From assembly GCA_021186555.1 (NCBI GenBank), contig JAJKFL010000042.1:49271980-49335979 (forward strand): 64,000 nt of DNA. Reading direction: 5' to 3'. The stretch's first letter is position 1, and every line of letters starts with the position of its first letter. The notes below the pieces were generated by a model, which searched no databases, was not told the DNA's origin, and was given only the letters and a program-made list of their open reading frames with translations. This DNA is from Reticulitermes speratus. Lineage: Eukaryota > Arthropoda > Insecta > Blattodea > Rhinotermitidae. Position numbers and translations under genes: made by a program. Below are positions 21,947 through 36,900 of the stretch, one piece after another.

Positions 21947-24900
21947 AGAAGATATGCGCATCCCGTAGCCAAGATTTTATATGCAAAGTAACAGATAGTG
22001 AATGTGCTCTAGGCTATTACTGATTACGAAACTTGTTTTATGTGTGATATATGTTATGTTAATGTAAACGTTGGAATGCCTGATGATGGCTTGGTAAAGC
22101 TGAAACATATGTAGGGGCATTAGACTGTACTTGTGGAAATACAGGGCATTTGTTGGTTTTTAATTTGTGATTTCATATTGCTGGTTTCTGGTACATTTTT
22201 CATTTTTCTTGTAGAGTGGCTCTATAGGTGGTGTTGCATGATACTTCATCTGTTAGCACCTTACTGCCTGTAAAATGGGCTGATAAGGAGGCCTCTGTAT
22301 CAGCACTGCTATAGTAGCTTGTTACTTTTTTGTGTAAATTGAGATATATTATTTTTGTTAAACCAGTCTGTTTGTAGTATTTATTACGTTTGTTCATCAT
22401 TTTCATATGTGTGATTAGTTCATGTTTTGAAGTGTTAAATTATCAGCAGTGGAATGATTTTATTGCTCCTTTTTTTTTTTTTTCATAAAAATAATTTATC
22501 TTGATTTTCGTGTTATTGCTGTATTAAGACGTCAGTTGCGTGCGGCAGAGGAACATATTCGTAAGCGAAGTAGAGCGGCTGAGGGACGATGGTCTTGCGA
22601 TAAGTGGCAGCAGTCGACTGCTGGACGGACTACCAGTAAGGTCAGTATTACGCAGCTTTAGATGCACAGTCGTAGTTGTGTCAAGACTGAGTTTTGTGAT
22701 TTGTTGCACCGTATAGTGTAGTGGTGAGAAGTCTCAATACCCCTACCTACCTTGCCATGTGGTTCTGTATCTACACACCATGTGCTATGTAGCACAGCAC
22801 GTAGTGTGGTAAAGGTAAAGGTAAAGGTAAAGTTCACCATACAACAGGCCACGAAGGCCCAGATGGGGAGTAGAGGTATAGGTCTACTGTTTCTTTAACC
22901 TCGGCACTAGATGAGGGTGGGTGGTCAACGCCACGCCTCGGCCGCTTTACCCCCGGGAATGACCCGGTACCCATTGTACAGGAGGCTGGGTAGGCCCCAG
23001 GGCCGGTCTGGACGGGTGCTGAAAATCTCACCCCCACCGGGATTCGATTCCCGGACCGTCCAGCTCGTATCGAGTCGCTATACTGACTACGCTATCCTGG
23101 CCCACATGTAGTGTGTTGATACAGATATTGACAGTGTTGCCACACACCACTGCCATGGTACATGATATGCACATGCAGGTTCACTGGCTAAGTAAGCAGG
23201 CGTATGATGATTTCGTAGCCACCCTGTGGTTTGGTGGGTATTTTATGCCGTGTATTGTAAGTGAAAAATTTGGATAAAATTGTTTCAGGTTCTTACGGCA
23301 CTTGATGCTCTGGATAGGCAAAGTTTTGACAGGACGGATGCCACCAACTCGCTTGACACCTTGTATGCCAAAATATTCTCACCTCCAGGAACCAAGGAAT
23401 CTAGTGTGGCAGTTGGGACTAACAACAGCACTAATAATAGTGGCACTAATAGTACCGCTTCAAGCAACAGCGCCAATGGTGGGGACCCTTCAAGGGATAA
23501 CAGAGCAGACTATGTATGCCAATATTGTTCTCACGTTTAACTGTGCATAACTTTTACGATTTTTATGGTAGAGTTGATAAGTTGTGTATGTTTATGTGCA
23601 ATTAATCTGTGTATTCATAGCTTTGTTTGTAAGAATTTTTCTCCTGTGAGTTCTGTAACATTTTACATTAACACATGGCCATAGGTTTGTACATTGCTGT
23701 TGGAAAGAGCTGAAGATAGGTTTACAAAATTTTTCACACTTATTGTAGATTACGTGCAGAACATTTTACTCAACCACTTTTAATACATTCACTGCGAAAG
23801 TCGACTATGGTTGATTTAAGTATTTATGTTTGAAATTGCCAGTGTCGACTTTAGTCGATCTAAAGTTTACTCTGCTCTTTTGCCTTAAATAGGCCACGCA
23901 CACAATAAGTTCTTTCAGGAAACATATTTTACATCTTTATATCTTTATTAAAACCTAGCTGACAAATAAAAAAATATATGCATTTTATATGTAATTATAT
24001 TTTATAATTTATAAGACGACGCACTAGTTGTTTAACGTTCAAAAAATCGCTGGCAATTTAACACCATCGGGGATTTAAATGCCCGGCAGTGAACGTGTTA
24101 ACAGTTTACTACTAAGTATTTTTTTTTAAATTTCTTATCTGATCACATGAAAATTTAATAAATGGCATGGAATACCATTGGGAATTTTCATACTGCATTA
24201 TGGAATACAGCCTTTCAGTCTGTTCCTGTGTTTTTAGGACAATAGCTGTGCAGAACATGTATATTTTGGTACGTGATTGTAAGGCAAACTCCAACCTAAT
24301 TTTTAAATGACAAATTAGGAAAAATTCCTCGTATATTTGGGTAATTCAGTATAGTATGTAGCTTTGTTTTCCCTAGTGTACAAACACAGTTTGTTACAAT
24401 TTTCAGATGGGAAGCACATGGTGGGGATGTAGAGGACCTCTGAGTGAAGTGGGGTATCTGAGAGTCCTTCTACAGGAAAGTTTTGATAAAGCAAGATGTG
24501 TATTTAGCCATGCACTATGGGAAACATGCTTGTCAAAATAGACCACATTTAATTTTGGTTCATTAAATACAGCGTGGCATACCACTTGGTGTCCCAAATA
24601 AGAATTCAAATGAAGGTTGCTACCTATCTGTGAGGCTGAGGTATTTTTTAGACACTAGTGTTGGCCATATGCTTAAGTCAGAGAAGGAAGACACTTCCAT
24701 GGTGATTGGGACAGAACTCAAGGTTTTCCCATTTCTGCTTATTGTTCTATCTTTCTGCCACTACTGGCTCATGTTTATGTTTATCACTGCCAACATTTGT
24801 GTGATCAGAATTACTGGACAGCTTGAGGGAGAGGGAGGTGTCAAACTGTGGGATTTCTGTACTTGGCCTCAGTATAGTAAAACATTTTATTTTCTTTGTG

Positions 24901-27900
24901 ACATTTTGAGGGGTGAGGGACAGATTTACTACTTTCAGTGAAAAGTGGGAAATGGTGTACAGCAAAATGTAGTAGTGTGGCATTATTTGCAGTTTGGTCA
25001 GCTTACTTGCAGCCTGTTTCTCTATTTGTGGCCCTAAGTAAAATGGTATTATTGGTCAGTATCGATGAACATCAGGATTGCCTGACAGCCTTCAGTGAAG
25101 TTTTCCTGTCTTGAGTTTTCAAAGTCTGTTCACTGATTTAGGTGCTGATGCTAGGTCATGGACATACAGATATGACCTCTTTGTAAGGCACGGTTTTTTA
25201 CTTTGTAAAAAATGCCTTAAGATCTGGAATAGTGGGACTTGACCGGTGAATTACATTGCCTTGTACAAACTTATACAATACAGTTGTCAGTAATTATTCA
25301 GTGTGGTTAATATCACGCGGGGGTCATTACAGACTCTTCTGCAAGATGAGGCTGTGGTCCAGATCTTATGTGAATGGGCTGTATCTAGTCAGCGTTCTGG
25401 TGAACACCGGGCCATGGCTGTTGCAAAGTTATTAGAGAAGAGACAAAGCGATCTGATGTCTGGTGAAACAGATGCTGCAGATGAAAAGGACTCTGTATCA
25501 TCAGCAAATGGGGTCCTAACTGGAGTCCCCGTGTTTCAGCCTCTTCTTATGCGATTCCTGGATAATGATGCTCCAATTTTAGGTGAGAACTGTTGAATTT
25601 ACTTCTAAAAATAGGAATATTTTAAATCGCTTGCATAAAATCATATTTGAACTACTGAAGGTTTTCAGTTATTGTCAAGTAGAAGGTCTCCTTTGCAGAT
25701 TAAGGGGTGTGTTTCTGGAAATGTAACAATCAAGGGAGGGACAGTGGCCTTGTGACTGATGTGTATGCATTTGAGTTATGTTTATTTTGGCTGTAGCCTT
25801 CCTACTGTCACTGCCATGTTCAGCCTTGTTAGGCATGTGTGAAAAATAATTGTGGAAACCACCCACTAGCTTTCTTATGTTTGCCTGTCCAATGATCTGT
25901 TCACATGGAACAACTTGGCTTCCACTAGACAGATTTTCATGAAATTTCATATGGGGGATGTGCACTGAAATTTTTTGACCAGTTTGAAGTGTGGTTAAAA
26001 TCAGACAAAAAATAACAGGCACTTTATGCGAACATCTACATACATTTATGTCATTGGTCTTTATAATGGAGATGGGATGTGTTCTCTGTGAGGTACAAGT
26101 TCAAGCTGAAGAGACAGTTGATCTGTACGTAAGTGATACGTGACTGACTTCGAATCTGTTGAGCAGAGTAGAGCACGCTGTTCTAAATAACGGAGGAAAC
26201 GTATATGGGCAGAAACAGAGAAAACATGTCAGAAGTGTTGTGCCCTGTGCGTGCATTGTAACTTATTCTTATTTGTATAAGGTTGGAGTGTTTTTGTGAT
26301 GATAATGATAGGTGTTTAAAACCATTTGGAAGAACACGGTTCCTCCCATTGCAGTCCTGAAGTCAGAAGCAGTAGGTTTTTTTGAAGCATTGGTAATATG
26401 CTACTTGATCACACAGTGGCATAACAAGAAGAGCACAATCTGCATCTTTACTGCTGTAAGAACCTTGAGTCACATTAGTATGTGGACAGGGGAAGGAAAA
26501 TACATTTTATTTTAGGTGTTTTTGTAGTTGTGTTGTGGTAATTGTGTATGTACACGTGTCTTTTTTCTGATTGTTGCAACAGAAGACAACCCGAGTCCTC
26601 AGAACCGAGCGATGTTTACAAACCTGGTACACCTTTTCTCTGAACTGATACGCCATGACATATTTTCCCACGATGTGTACATGTGCACACTCATATCTCG
26701 TGGAGATCTCAACACTGGCGGACAGGCTGCAGCCGCAGCTCATCATCCTAGCAGCAACAAACCAGCTACTCCAGCTGAGAGCAGGGGAGTGGCCAGCACC
26801 TCTGGAATGCAAGAGGATGATGGGTCCTTGTTCCCTGGCATTGATCTGAAACCTACGAAGTTGGAAGTACAGGTTAGTATGTTTATTATCTGGACAAAGC
26901 AAGCTGTTTGCACACATTAAAATGTCCTGAGTCATTATGCATTATTTCTGATATCATGGGACAGATATACACTCAGCTGATCATGGAGTCACTTGTGTTT
27001 CAAGGAACCTGAATGTTTATTGCTTTGCTTACAATAACTCGCCTCTGACAGCAGGCCACAGCTATTTCCCATGGAATAAATTCCAAAATATTATGTAGTT
27101 AATAACCCGATCATTTAATGCTACATAGTCTGTACTGGCACATGGTGGCGCAGTCGGTTGAGGGACTGCGCTACAAGCCGGAAGGTCACGGGTTTGATTC
27201 CCGATGGTGTCATTGGAATTTTTCATTGACATAATCCTCCGTCGCTCTATGGGCCAGGGGTCAACTCAGCCTGTAACAGAAATGAGTACCAGGAATATTT
27301 CCTGGGGGGTAAAGGCGGCCAGTGCGTAGGGCTGACAACCTTACCACCTTCATGTGCCGATTGTCTAGAAATCTAGGAGCCTCAACCTCCTGGAACCCTA
27401 AGGGCCTGTCCAGGCCTGTAATGGGATTGCTTTACCTTATAGTCTGTACTGCATACAGCATCATTAAATAAACCATACATAAATACAGGACAGTGGAGAT
27501 AAATAAATATGTGAAACATAGCAGAATTACTGTGAAATGTCATTAACATGATGTGCATGAAACATTCATGTTAACTCTTGAACATATAACGTATTCTTAT
27601 TCCAACTATTGTAATACTATTTCTTACATGAAAATTTAATCTTATTTGCAGGATCATGCGCGGAATATGGATTACGATGACAGTAAAATCGATGATGACT
27701 TGGACAAACTGTTACAGCATATTAAGGAGGAGCAACAAAATTCATTGGTAAAGGAAATAAGGACTTGTGTGAACATGCATAGTGTGAGGCCAGTTACGTG
27801 CTCTTAATTGTGAGTGAATAGTATTAGGAAGGCAATGTAACTGTCTTAGAAGATGAGCTGTTTTACTGTGATACTTCCAGCAGAGAGCAGCTATGCTATC

Positions 27901-30900
27901 TTCGTAACTGAAATGTAGCATTATTAGTATTGGTACTTCATCTCCTGTTCTTAGGCCCTTTTCAACTGCAGGACAGGAAACCGTGTTTGTCATCTATTTT
28001 GAATAAAAGGCTATGGCCGCATGTTTCAAATGTACATGTAACTCAATGAATATCACACACACTTCTGTCTTCTGTGTGGAAAGTCCTGCGTTCATATCTC
28101 AGTCTAAGGACTGGGTGTCCTGTGTTTTTCCGCAGTCCAAGAAAATCTTGATAAAGAGTTTGCATTAGGCTACAGTCTTTTCCTTCATTCCTTCCCTATT
28201 AATTATTCACTAATCATATCATTTGATGCTGTGGTGGAACTGACACTTAAGTTCCTTTCTTTGATGTATTCTCTTATTTAACATTAAGGTTCAGTCATCC
28301 TAAAGGGCCTTTTCCCTTCTGGTTTTCAAACTAAAGTTTTGCACAGTGAATGATTTCACACAAATTAATTATAGATGCCGGTTGAAAAATTATTTCCTCC
28401 TCCCTGCGCCAATGCTACACACTTTAAGTCGTTTACTTCCTCTTAATTTCCCACAGGATGCACCAGATTCACCAAAGGATGATGGTGTGCCTCCCGGTTC
28501 ACTGGTGGCACCACAAATTACTTCCGTTACTCCAATGGAGGGTGTAGAAACAGGAGGCCAAGGAGAAATGAGATCCAGACATCTGCTTTATACAACACAT
28601 TTTCCTCTGCCACATGTAAATATGACAGTATGAGAAGAAATTACATACAGAAGGACCCTTTGTCAGTAAACTTTAATTCTTTTTGGGATGTTATGCATTT
28701 TTCAAGAGGATGGATAATGTCCATAAAGCTTGAAACATATTGCTAAAAACTGTGTTAACAAAACTACCTTGTAAAATGAACCTTCCTGTTCCGTAATGCG
28801 TAATTTTATTCTGTGTTGCAGGATGAGCCTAGTAGCCTGCATGACTGTAATCAGCGTCACGTATTGTTGTATGGGGTCGGAAGAATCAGAGATGAGGCTC
28901 GGCATACTATTAAGAAAATGACTAAGGAAATTTGCAAACTCTTTAGCAAGAAGTTCAGTATTGATGTTGCAGAAGGTGAGGTACATTGGAAGTGATTTTT
29001 TTTGGCAGTCTGAACCCGTGAAAGCAGAGAAGTTACTATGTATACCAGTTATTGTGACTTTTGAACACTTGGTATTTTGATCAGACAGTTTCTTTCATAC
29101 GATTCTTACAGTACTTGGTTATTTTCCTGAACAACATTTGATTGTTCTTTGTCATGGAGACACTGTGTTTTCTGTAAGGTATGAAATGTATTGTTATGTA
29201 TTATATAATGAATGTCAGATTTTAAAGGATTAATAGTACCCAGCTTTGGATTACGTAGGTTTGTATATACAGACGTATTAATATGGAATTCTAGATTTGA
29301 AATCTGTATATTGTCCAGTTTTCGATTCGATACTTTGGACCCAGAAGATACGCAGGTTTTTTGAGACTGTGGATTGGAGGATTAAAGAGCAGTGAGCATA
29401 TGTAACTGCCACGGTAAGTGTTACAGTTTTTTTTTTGGTGAAAATACAAATTATGAAGTTCTTCATTTTCTTCTGGCGCAGTTGATGTAGCGCGTCTGTT
29501 GACCATGTCTGTCCATCTGTCCCAGATGCTCCAGAGCCGCTGCTCCCCAGTTTCTTCTGATGCCGTTCTGTTCTGTGTGACATGTTTCTTAATTCATTGT
29601 TTCTTTGTGTATTTTGGTTGTACTTTTAGGTGTTTTCCATTTTGTTTCCTGCTTTTTCAAATTCCCTCCTCATTTTTTAAACATATCCATGCTGTATTAC
29701 TTTGTTATTTATCAGTTTGTCTTCCAGCATATTTGCCTTGGAAATGTAGAAATGTTGCTCTTCTGTGGACCATCCAGATCAGCTCTTCGTCATACCCAGC
29801 CTCATGTGCAGTGGATCCTGGGGGCTGTCTCCTCAGAAAAAGCAGCAAGGACATGAAGCTGACCAATTACCTCTATTAATTTTTGATGATTTGAATGCAT
29901 GGAACTGTACTTCCACTCCCACATACATCTCAATGGCATGGTGCTTGATTAAGGACAGATGCAATTTTAGCCTATTTTGTCTCTTTTCTGGGTTTTCCTT
30001 CTATGCAGTTCCTTATATATAAGGATAGCAGGTAATTATGTTTCTTTCTGTATGTTTATATTCTTGTTTTTATGTTCTGTAAGAAGTTATTTTGTGCTTT
30101 TTGTTCAGGTGGAAAAGTAAAGAAACATTCACGGGGTGAGTTCAACTTTGAGGCAACAACGGCAAAAGTGCAAGCACTGTCGTTCTTTGATCAACATGTT
30201 GTGACATGGCAGTGTACTGTAACAGTGGTAGAGATGTTGAGTTCGTTTGCTAGTGGCAGTTCCAACTACTTACCTGTCCAGGAGCACGTTGCCTTTCTGT
30301 TTGACCTCATGGAACTGGCACTCAGTATTTATGATCTTATAGACGTGTGCATCCAGGTAATTCTGTCAAAACGTCTTATTATGTATATAAGTGGTATATA
30401 TCAGTGGTATTCAACCTTTTTTGTTCGCGTACCCCCACATATAATTTCTCTTCAGCTTTGTACCCCCAAAGCTGTTGGTGCATAATTCAAGTTTTGCATA
30501 GTCTATAATCTACATCTAAAATAAGTTAAATAAATTACATCCAAAATAATGCTTTAAATAATAAGTTTTAAATAAAAAAAGGAGAATCAAGCTATTAAAT
30601 AACAAATGTATTATTGTCTATCATACAAAAATTAATAAAGGAGCAAATGTATTTTAGCAAAGCAAAATTATATGCACTGTGTGGAATAAAATGAAACTAG
30701 CCGCCCAGATAAGAATCGCATAAAGGGAGAGAGAGAGAGAGAAATGGCGCTCTCAAATCGCATGTCCTTACGTCTGGGTCTCTTGTGGCTAACCCTAAAT
30801 CTGGCCCTGATTATTCAGTGTTTATCATGAAATAATATATTTATTTTTTTTATTTTACGTACCCCCTAAGATGTCTTCGCGTACCCCCGGGGGTACGCTT

Positions 30901-33900
30901 ACCCCAGGTTGAATGCCACTGGTATATATAGCCTATCAGCTCAAGACCACAGTGTGGTTACATTCTGCAGTACTGTAAGTGGCATGTATACCTTGAAGTG
31001 ATATCAGCTACCAGACCACTGGCAGGTTACATTCTGTGGTTACATTCTGCAGTAATGTAAGTGGCATATATACCATGAGGTGATATCAGGTACAGGACCA
31101 CTGTCTGGGTACATTCTGTGGTTACATTCTGCAGTTACGTAAGTGGCATATATAGCCTGAAGTGATATCAGCTTCAAGATCTCAGTGTGGTTACATTCTG
31201 CAGTAATGTAAGTGGCATATACACCATGAAGTGATATCAGCTACAGGACTGCTGTCCGATTACATTCCGCAGTGATATTGAGGCAGTCACTCTTGTCACA
31301 ATGGAATGGGTTTCTCATGTTTTGAGAACTGTCGGTGTCTGTGTCATCAGGGGTTGATGTGTGTGGCATGGCTACTGGCTGTATTACAAGTACTGTTAGT
31401 TCCTTGAAGCTCATTATCATTGTGCAGGAGCCTGCTGGTCAGTCACATGTCTGCTCAACTGGCATATTAGTCAAAAGTTCCAACACCTGGCAAAAAATAT
31501 TACATAACATCTTTTTCCTGTGATGATGCAGAGGCAGTGTCTGAAATGGAAGTCTGTTTCAACTTGACAAACATAATTGCACAAGCAGACTGTTAACATT
31601 TAGTCACTGCAGACTGTCACATTTAGTCACTTCAGACTGTTGCATTTGGTCACTGCAAAGCTTCATATCTTTCACTCCACCATAAAAAAAACTGCACTTT
31701 CACGTGAACATAGTGCAGTTATGTGCTAGCGTAGAATATGTTGTGTTATGCTTGTGTTCTTGGTTACAGATCCTGAAAGAACTGCCTGAAGTCGAAGCAC
31801 AGCTGCAGGCGAAGGGATCCGGTCTTGTCCGAAGTTACACCACGTCCCTTAGTCTGTACGTTGTCGGTGTTTTGAGGCGATACCACTGCTGCCTTTTATG
31901 TGAGTTAGCAGTTTAAAGATGTGTGGATCATTTTATACAGGCATGTTTGTTGATTGTACGTAGCAGGTGTTTTATCTAAATTGTACATGAAAATGCAAGT
32001 CATGTCTCCAGAAAACTCACCATATCTCCATTACATGAATAAATCGGTTTATGTTATTTAGGGAATAATGGCTGTGTTTGTGAAAATTTTGTGAAACGCG
32101 TTAAGTACACTGTGTCGAGGGAGATGCTTGGTTTATTTGTGATGCAGCAGGTGGTACATACAGTAACTGCTGTGCTTGAATGGGTTACGAGACCATCTAA
32201 CTAATTCTATGGAGTGGAGAAGCTCTATGTTATCAAAGAAATTCCCCACCTGTAATGGAATATGAAGTTCCACTATTGTGTGTACAAGAGCCAGATGAAT
32301 CGAGCTCATAATATGACATCCTATTTCTTTGTATCATTTTAATATTATCCTCCTGTCTTTGCTGGATCTCACATGTGGTCTTTTCTTGTCAGCTTTTCTG
32401 ACCAAAACTCTTTATCCCTGCCATGAGTGCTACATGCCTTACCTGTCTCATCTTCCTTTATTTGATTATCATAATATTTTTTGAAAATGCAAATCATGAT
32501 GCTCCTCATTATTCAGTTTTGTCTCCCTAATGTGTCACTATATAGTACCCTTAATCTGTTTTTCTCTTAGGTCTAGAGGCCAGCTTACATCTAAGGCTGG
32601 TAATATTTCAGAAATTGTATCAACATGAATTTCAGACTTGTCAGAGAACACAGGCTAGGGAAGAAAAGGTGCTACAGGGCATGATTGATAGACTAGTTGA
32701 AATTGGAAGACGCTATGGAATGGAAATGAATGTGGGAAAAACTAAAGTAATGAAAATCTCAAGGCAACCATCCCCAATGAAAATTATGATAGATCAAAAA
32801 CAATTGGAGAATGTGGAATATTTCAATTATTTGGGTAGCATGATAACAAGTGATGCAAGGTGTACACGTGAAATTAAATCCAGAATTGCCATGGCAAAAA
32901 CAGCATTCAACAAGAAGAAAAATCTTTTCACCAGCAAACTGGAATTAAATTTAAGGAAGAAACTAGTAAAGTGCTACATTTGGAGCATAGCTTTGTGTGG
33001 TGCTGAAACGTGGACACTTTGGAAAGTAGATCAGAAGTATCTGGAAAGTTTTGAAATGTGATGCTGGAGAAGAATGGAGAAGATCAGTTGGACTGATCGT
33101 GTGAGAAATGAAGAAGTATTACACAGAGTCAAGGAGGAGAGGAATGTCGTACATACAATAAAAAGAAGAAAGGCTAACTGGATTGGTCACATCTTGCGTA
33201 GAAACTGCCTTCTGAAACGTGTGATTGAAGGAAAGTTAGAGGGAAGGATAGAAATGACGGGAAGACGAGGGAGAAGACGTAAGCAGCTACTGGATGACCT
33301 TAAGGAAAAGAAAAGATACTGGAAATTGAAAGAGGAAACACTAGATCGCACCCTGTGGAGAACTCGCTTTGGAAGAGGCTACGGACCTGTCGTAAGACAG
33401 ACTACAGAATGAATGAATGAGAGAACACAGGTGCCCTAATGTAATGGTGGTGTCTCTTTGAACTGTAGTGCAGTGCAAACTGTGTGTTACTTTATGTTAA
33501 GACTATAGGCTTCTGAGCGTTGGATGACTTGTTCGGTAGATACTGTGTTTGAACATAAGGCGACACTGCATGTGACATGGCCCCTTTTACAATATTCTAT
33601 TTTCATGAAAATATCTACACAGAATGTGTTTCACTTTATGGGTGATTATAAAGTGACCCCAGTTTTTTGGAAGTTGAATGGGAAAACTTCTCGTCTTGTA
33701 TTTGGGTAAATGTGGTAGGTATCAATGTTTCAGAGGAAAGTGCTGCCTTCATCTGCAGCTTCTACCCTCAGTTTGTGGCATGTTGACATTTAGCAGTTGG
33801 CTACATTTTGGCAGTAAATTTTTTTTTATGTGAAAAATTTTAGTGCATAAGAATTAATAGAATATGTTCCTTTTGCAGTGTTCCCAGAGCAGACAACAGC

Positions 33901-36900
33901 TGTGTTTGAGGGTCTGTGTCGTGTAGTGAAGCACGTGACGAACCCAGGAGATTGTTCGTCAGCAGAGCGATGTATTTTAGCCCATCTATATGACCTGTAC
34001 TCAAGTTGCAGCCTTCTGAAATCGAAGCCACATTGTGTTGAGCCATTTGGGAATGCCTATCCCAAGATACGCCAGGCTCTGTACTCCACAGTTCAACCAT
34101 CTAGTTCAAACCATATTTGCAATGCTCAGTTTATGGCTGATGTATTCAGCAATCCACGTCGGGGAGGTATGTGGACCGATTTATTTAGCAACATTTTGTG
34201 AACTGTCTAGATTATGTAGTATCAACTTATTTGAAGATTTGTGTCTCATGCAGTTTGGTTGCAGTGTAGTTCGGTATATAGTTACCTGTGTTTTAGAGGA
34301 GCCTCCTGCCTCCATCTTGAGCTTTCATCTTGAGGATGGCATATTGGTATTGTCTTTGAAACTATACAGCATCTTATCCCGAAGGGTTGTGTGATGGTTC
34401 AGGTGGTTAGATGCTGGCCTGTTGCCTCGGAGGCCTGGGTTCAATACCAGTTCAGTCGACTTGTGATTTCTGGTGGACTAAATATGACTGGGCATGTTTT
34501 TCTCTGTGTACTTTGGTTTTCTCCTGTCAATATTATTCCACCAGCACTATATACTTGTTCTTTCACCTATCACTGGTGTCATATAATTGTAACAGTTGAC
34601 AGCACTGTTTGATAGCACACAATGACACTCATTCAAAAGACAGGCATCATTATGATCTCTGTGAGAACCTCAGAAGAGAGGTGACTTTTTTATACTTACT
34701 TTTAGTGTTACTACACTGGCAGTAGCTCATCAGACTGTATAGCATTAAATGGTAGTAGGATTAGTCAGTAGCAAGTTGGAGGGCCGTGAAAGGATGCATT
34801 TGTGGCCATATGTGTAGTACCATCACTCATTTGCCTGAGGGGACTGAAGAAAACCACAAGAAACTTAAGTCAGGACAGCAGATCTCGTGGCCATGATTGA
34901 ACCTGGGACCTCCGGAACATGAGGTTTGAGTGCTGCCAACTTGACCGTGACATTTAATTGTTAGGTGAAAAATGTATGGACAAGAGTGTTCTGTTGCAGG
35001 TAGAATTGAGCCTCAGTGGGCTCGACAGTTGGCAGAGACGCCGAGCAACCGCTACAGTTTTGTGTGCAATGCGGTGGTTGCCGTCTGTAACGAGACTGAT
35101 AACGATCGTCTGAATGACCTTGCTATTTTGTGTGCAGAATTGACGGCCTGTTGCAATTCACTTTCTGCTGAGTGGCTCGGTAAGTTGTGGAGATATGTAG
35201 GTGTTGTCACACATATGAAGCTCATTTGTATGATGTGACATATTTTGCAAAATTTTGCTTTTTTGCTGTAAATCCTTTGAAGCCTGAAATTTATCTAGAA
35301 GATGTATAATTACTGTGTTCCTACTTTACATCTTTATTGCAAAGATGTACTTCTTGACACTATTGGGAGAATAATCACCATTTGTTCTGAGAATTATACT
35401 GGATGTATAAATAAACTGCGTGGACAAAATCTTGACGTTCTAGCAGGTGCTTCAAAAAATTAAATTCGTTTTCGAGGTCTTTGCTCTTCTGGTTTGTTAT
35501 GCAGCGTATGTTGATAGTTGAAGATGGGACTGATAGGCTGTTCCAGAAAATCGGTAACCAACTACCGGTGAACGCTGTATAACAACGTAGAAGAGCAAAG
35601 ACCTCATCTGCACTGCAGCAGAAGCCTGAAATCTCACAACTTCATTTTCCTTGACATTTGACAGGTGTGCTGATGGCTCTGTGCTGCTCATCAAACCATT
35701 CGTCGCAATTTGTTGATGTGTTGGCTCAGGTTGATGTGCAGGACCTATCAATTCACAATTCACTTGCTGTCTTTACATCGATTCTTATAGGTCAGTATTA
35801 ACGTTATCATGCAGCCTTACCACTCTCAGACTGAATGTTACAACCACATGGTTAGCATTTGTGCTTTATGTTTTGGAGGTCACAGGTTCAGGTATTCATC
35901 CATACACTGGCTATGTTCTGACAGAAATTAATGGTTGTCCTCTTGGCAGGCACATGTCAGGATAGGGTACAGTTACTTCACAGCTTTCCATGTCCATATT
36001 TACTAATTATTCTACCATTCTGATCTTAGTTGCTCGCTGCAAAGATTGGAAGTTACATGTCATTTATTTTGAGAGTGTGTGGATCTGCTGGGATGTCTTG
36101 CTGTGTTGCTGGGTTAGTGGTTCTGTATATTTTGAGTGAACAGAGAGTTTTCATATTCACAGGGTCAAGGTGTCCTAGAATTACCATTCTTGTCCAAGAA
36201 TAAATACCATTCTTTTTTGGACTGCTTGATCCTTGAAGATAGAACTCGACTCAAATATCTTTTCCGCGACGCAGAGACCGAAATCAGTCAGCCCCCACTA
36301 CTCCCTTTCTGTCCGTTTAGCATCACCGTTGTTGCTACATCAGTCATTTTCCTTTCAGCCACCGTCGTGAGAAGGTTGTTTAGTAGCGTATAGGAGTGGG
36401 AGGTATTTTGTCTTTACGTTATAACAACGTGGCAGCGTTGCGTTGATTGCCCAGGTCTGGGTACAGTGCGCTATTGCCAAGTCGAAATAAACTGTTCCCA
36501 ATATATGCTCCGTTAGTAATACGTTTAAACGATGTTACCTCTGTGAAAATTGAGAGAGAGTGACTATGTGGCAAACATGGTGCAAGGAGCCCTCTACCTT
36601 TGCACTTAGCTCCGCCCCTTCCGCTCTCTCTACATTTTTCCTCGCGCAGGACGCGGAAAAATTATATGTGTCGCATTATAAAGGCATTATGTTTGTTTGA
36701 AACGTCGGGAACCGCTCACCCAACGACACAGTGTCACATCCCAGAAGACTTGAATCCTCCACACTACCACTGTGAGAACCTGAAAACTTGCCTGGTCAAG
36801 CCTTGTATTAAACCCAAAAAATATTAGGTATTAATTCAGTAATTTGTGATTTCAGCTCGACATTGCTTTTCACTGGAAGATTTTGTGGTCCACATAGCAC

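Larger units (their letters stand above)
21327..22174. repeat. Foldback element, family A, interrupted by a SINE
   Basis: The outer arms CAAATCACAAATTAAAAACC (left) and GGTTTTTAATTTGTGATTT (right) pair, continuing through CCCCTACATATGTTTCAGC and its complement. A family 1 SINE and a compound microsatellite sit in the central spacer. The right arm carries a hammerhead-like core. Confidence 0.82.

Noticed and set aside
21713..21972. Open frames encoding poly-Ile/Tyr and poly-His/Thr stretches
   Set aside because: Direct translation of (TG)n and (TA)n microsatellites.
24630..24941. 103-codon open frame in MED12 intron 10
   Set aside because: Hydrophobic chance translation without motif, start context or homology that I recognise.
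29499..29879. Possible nested gene in MED12 intron 15
   Set aside because: Cys/Phe-rich translation, no family motif, no splice context.
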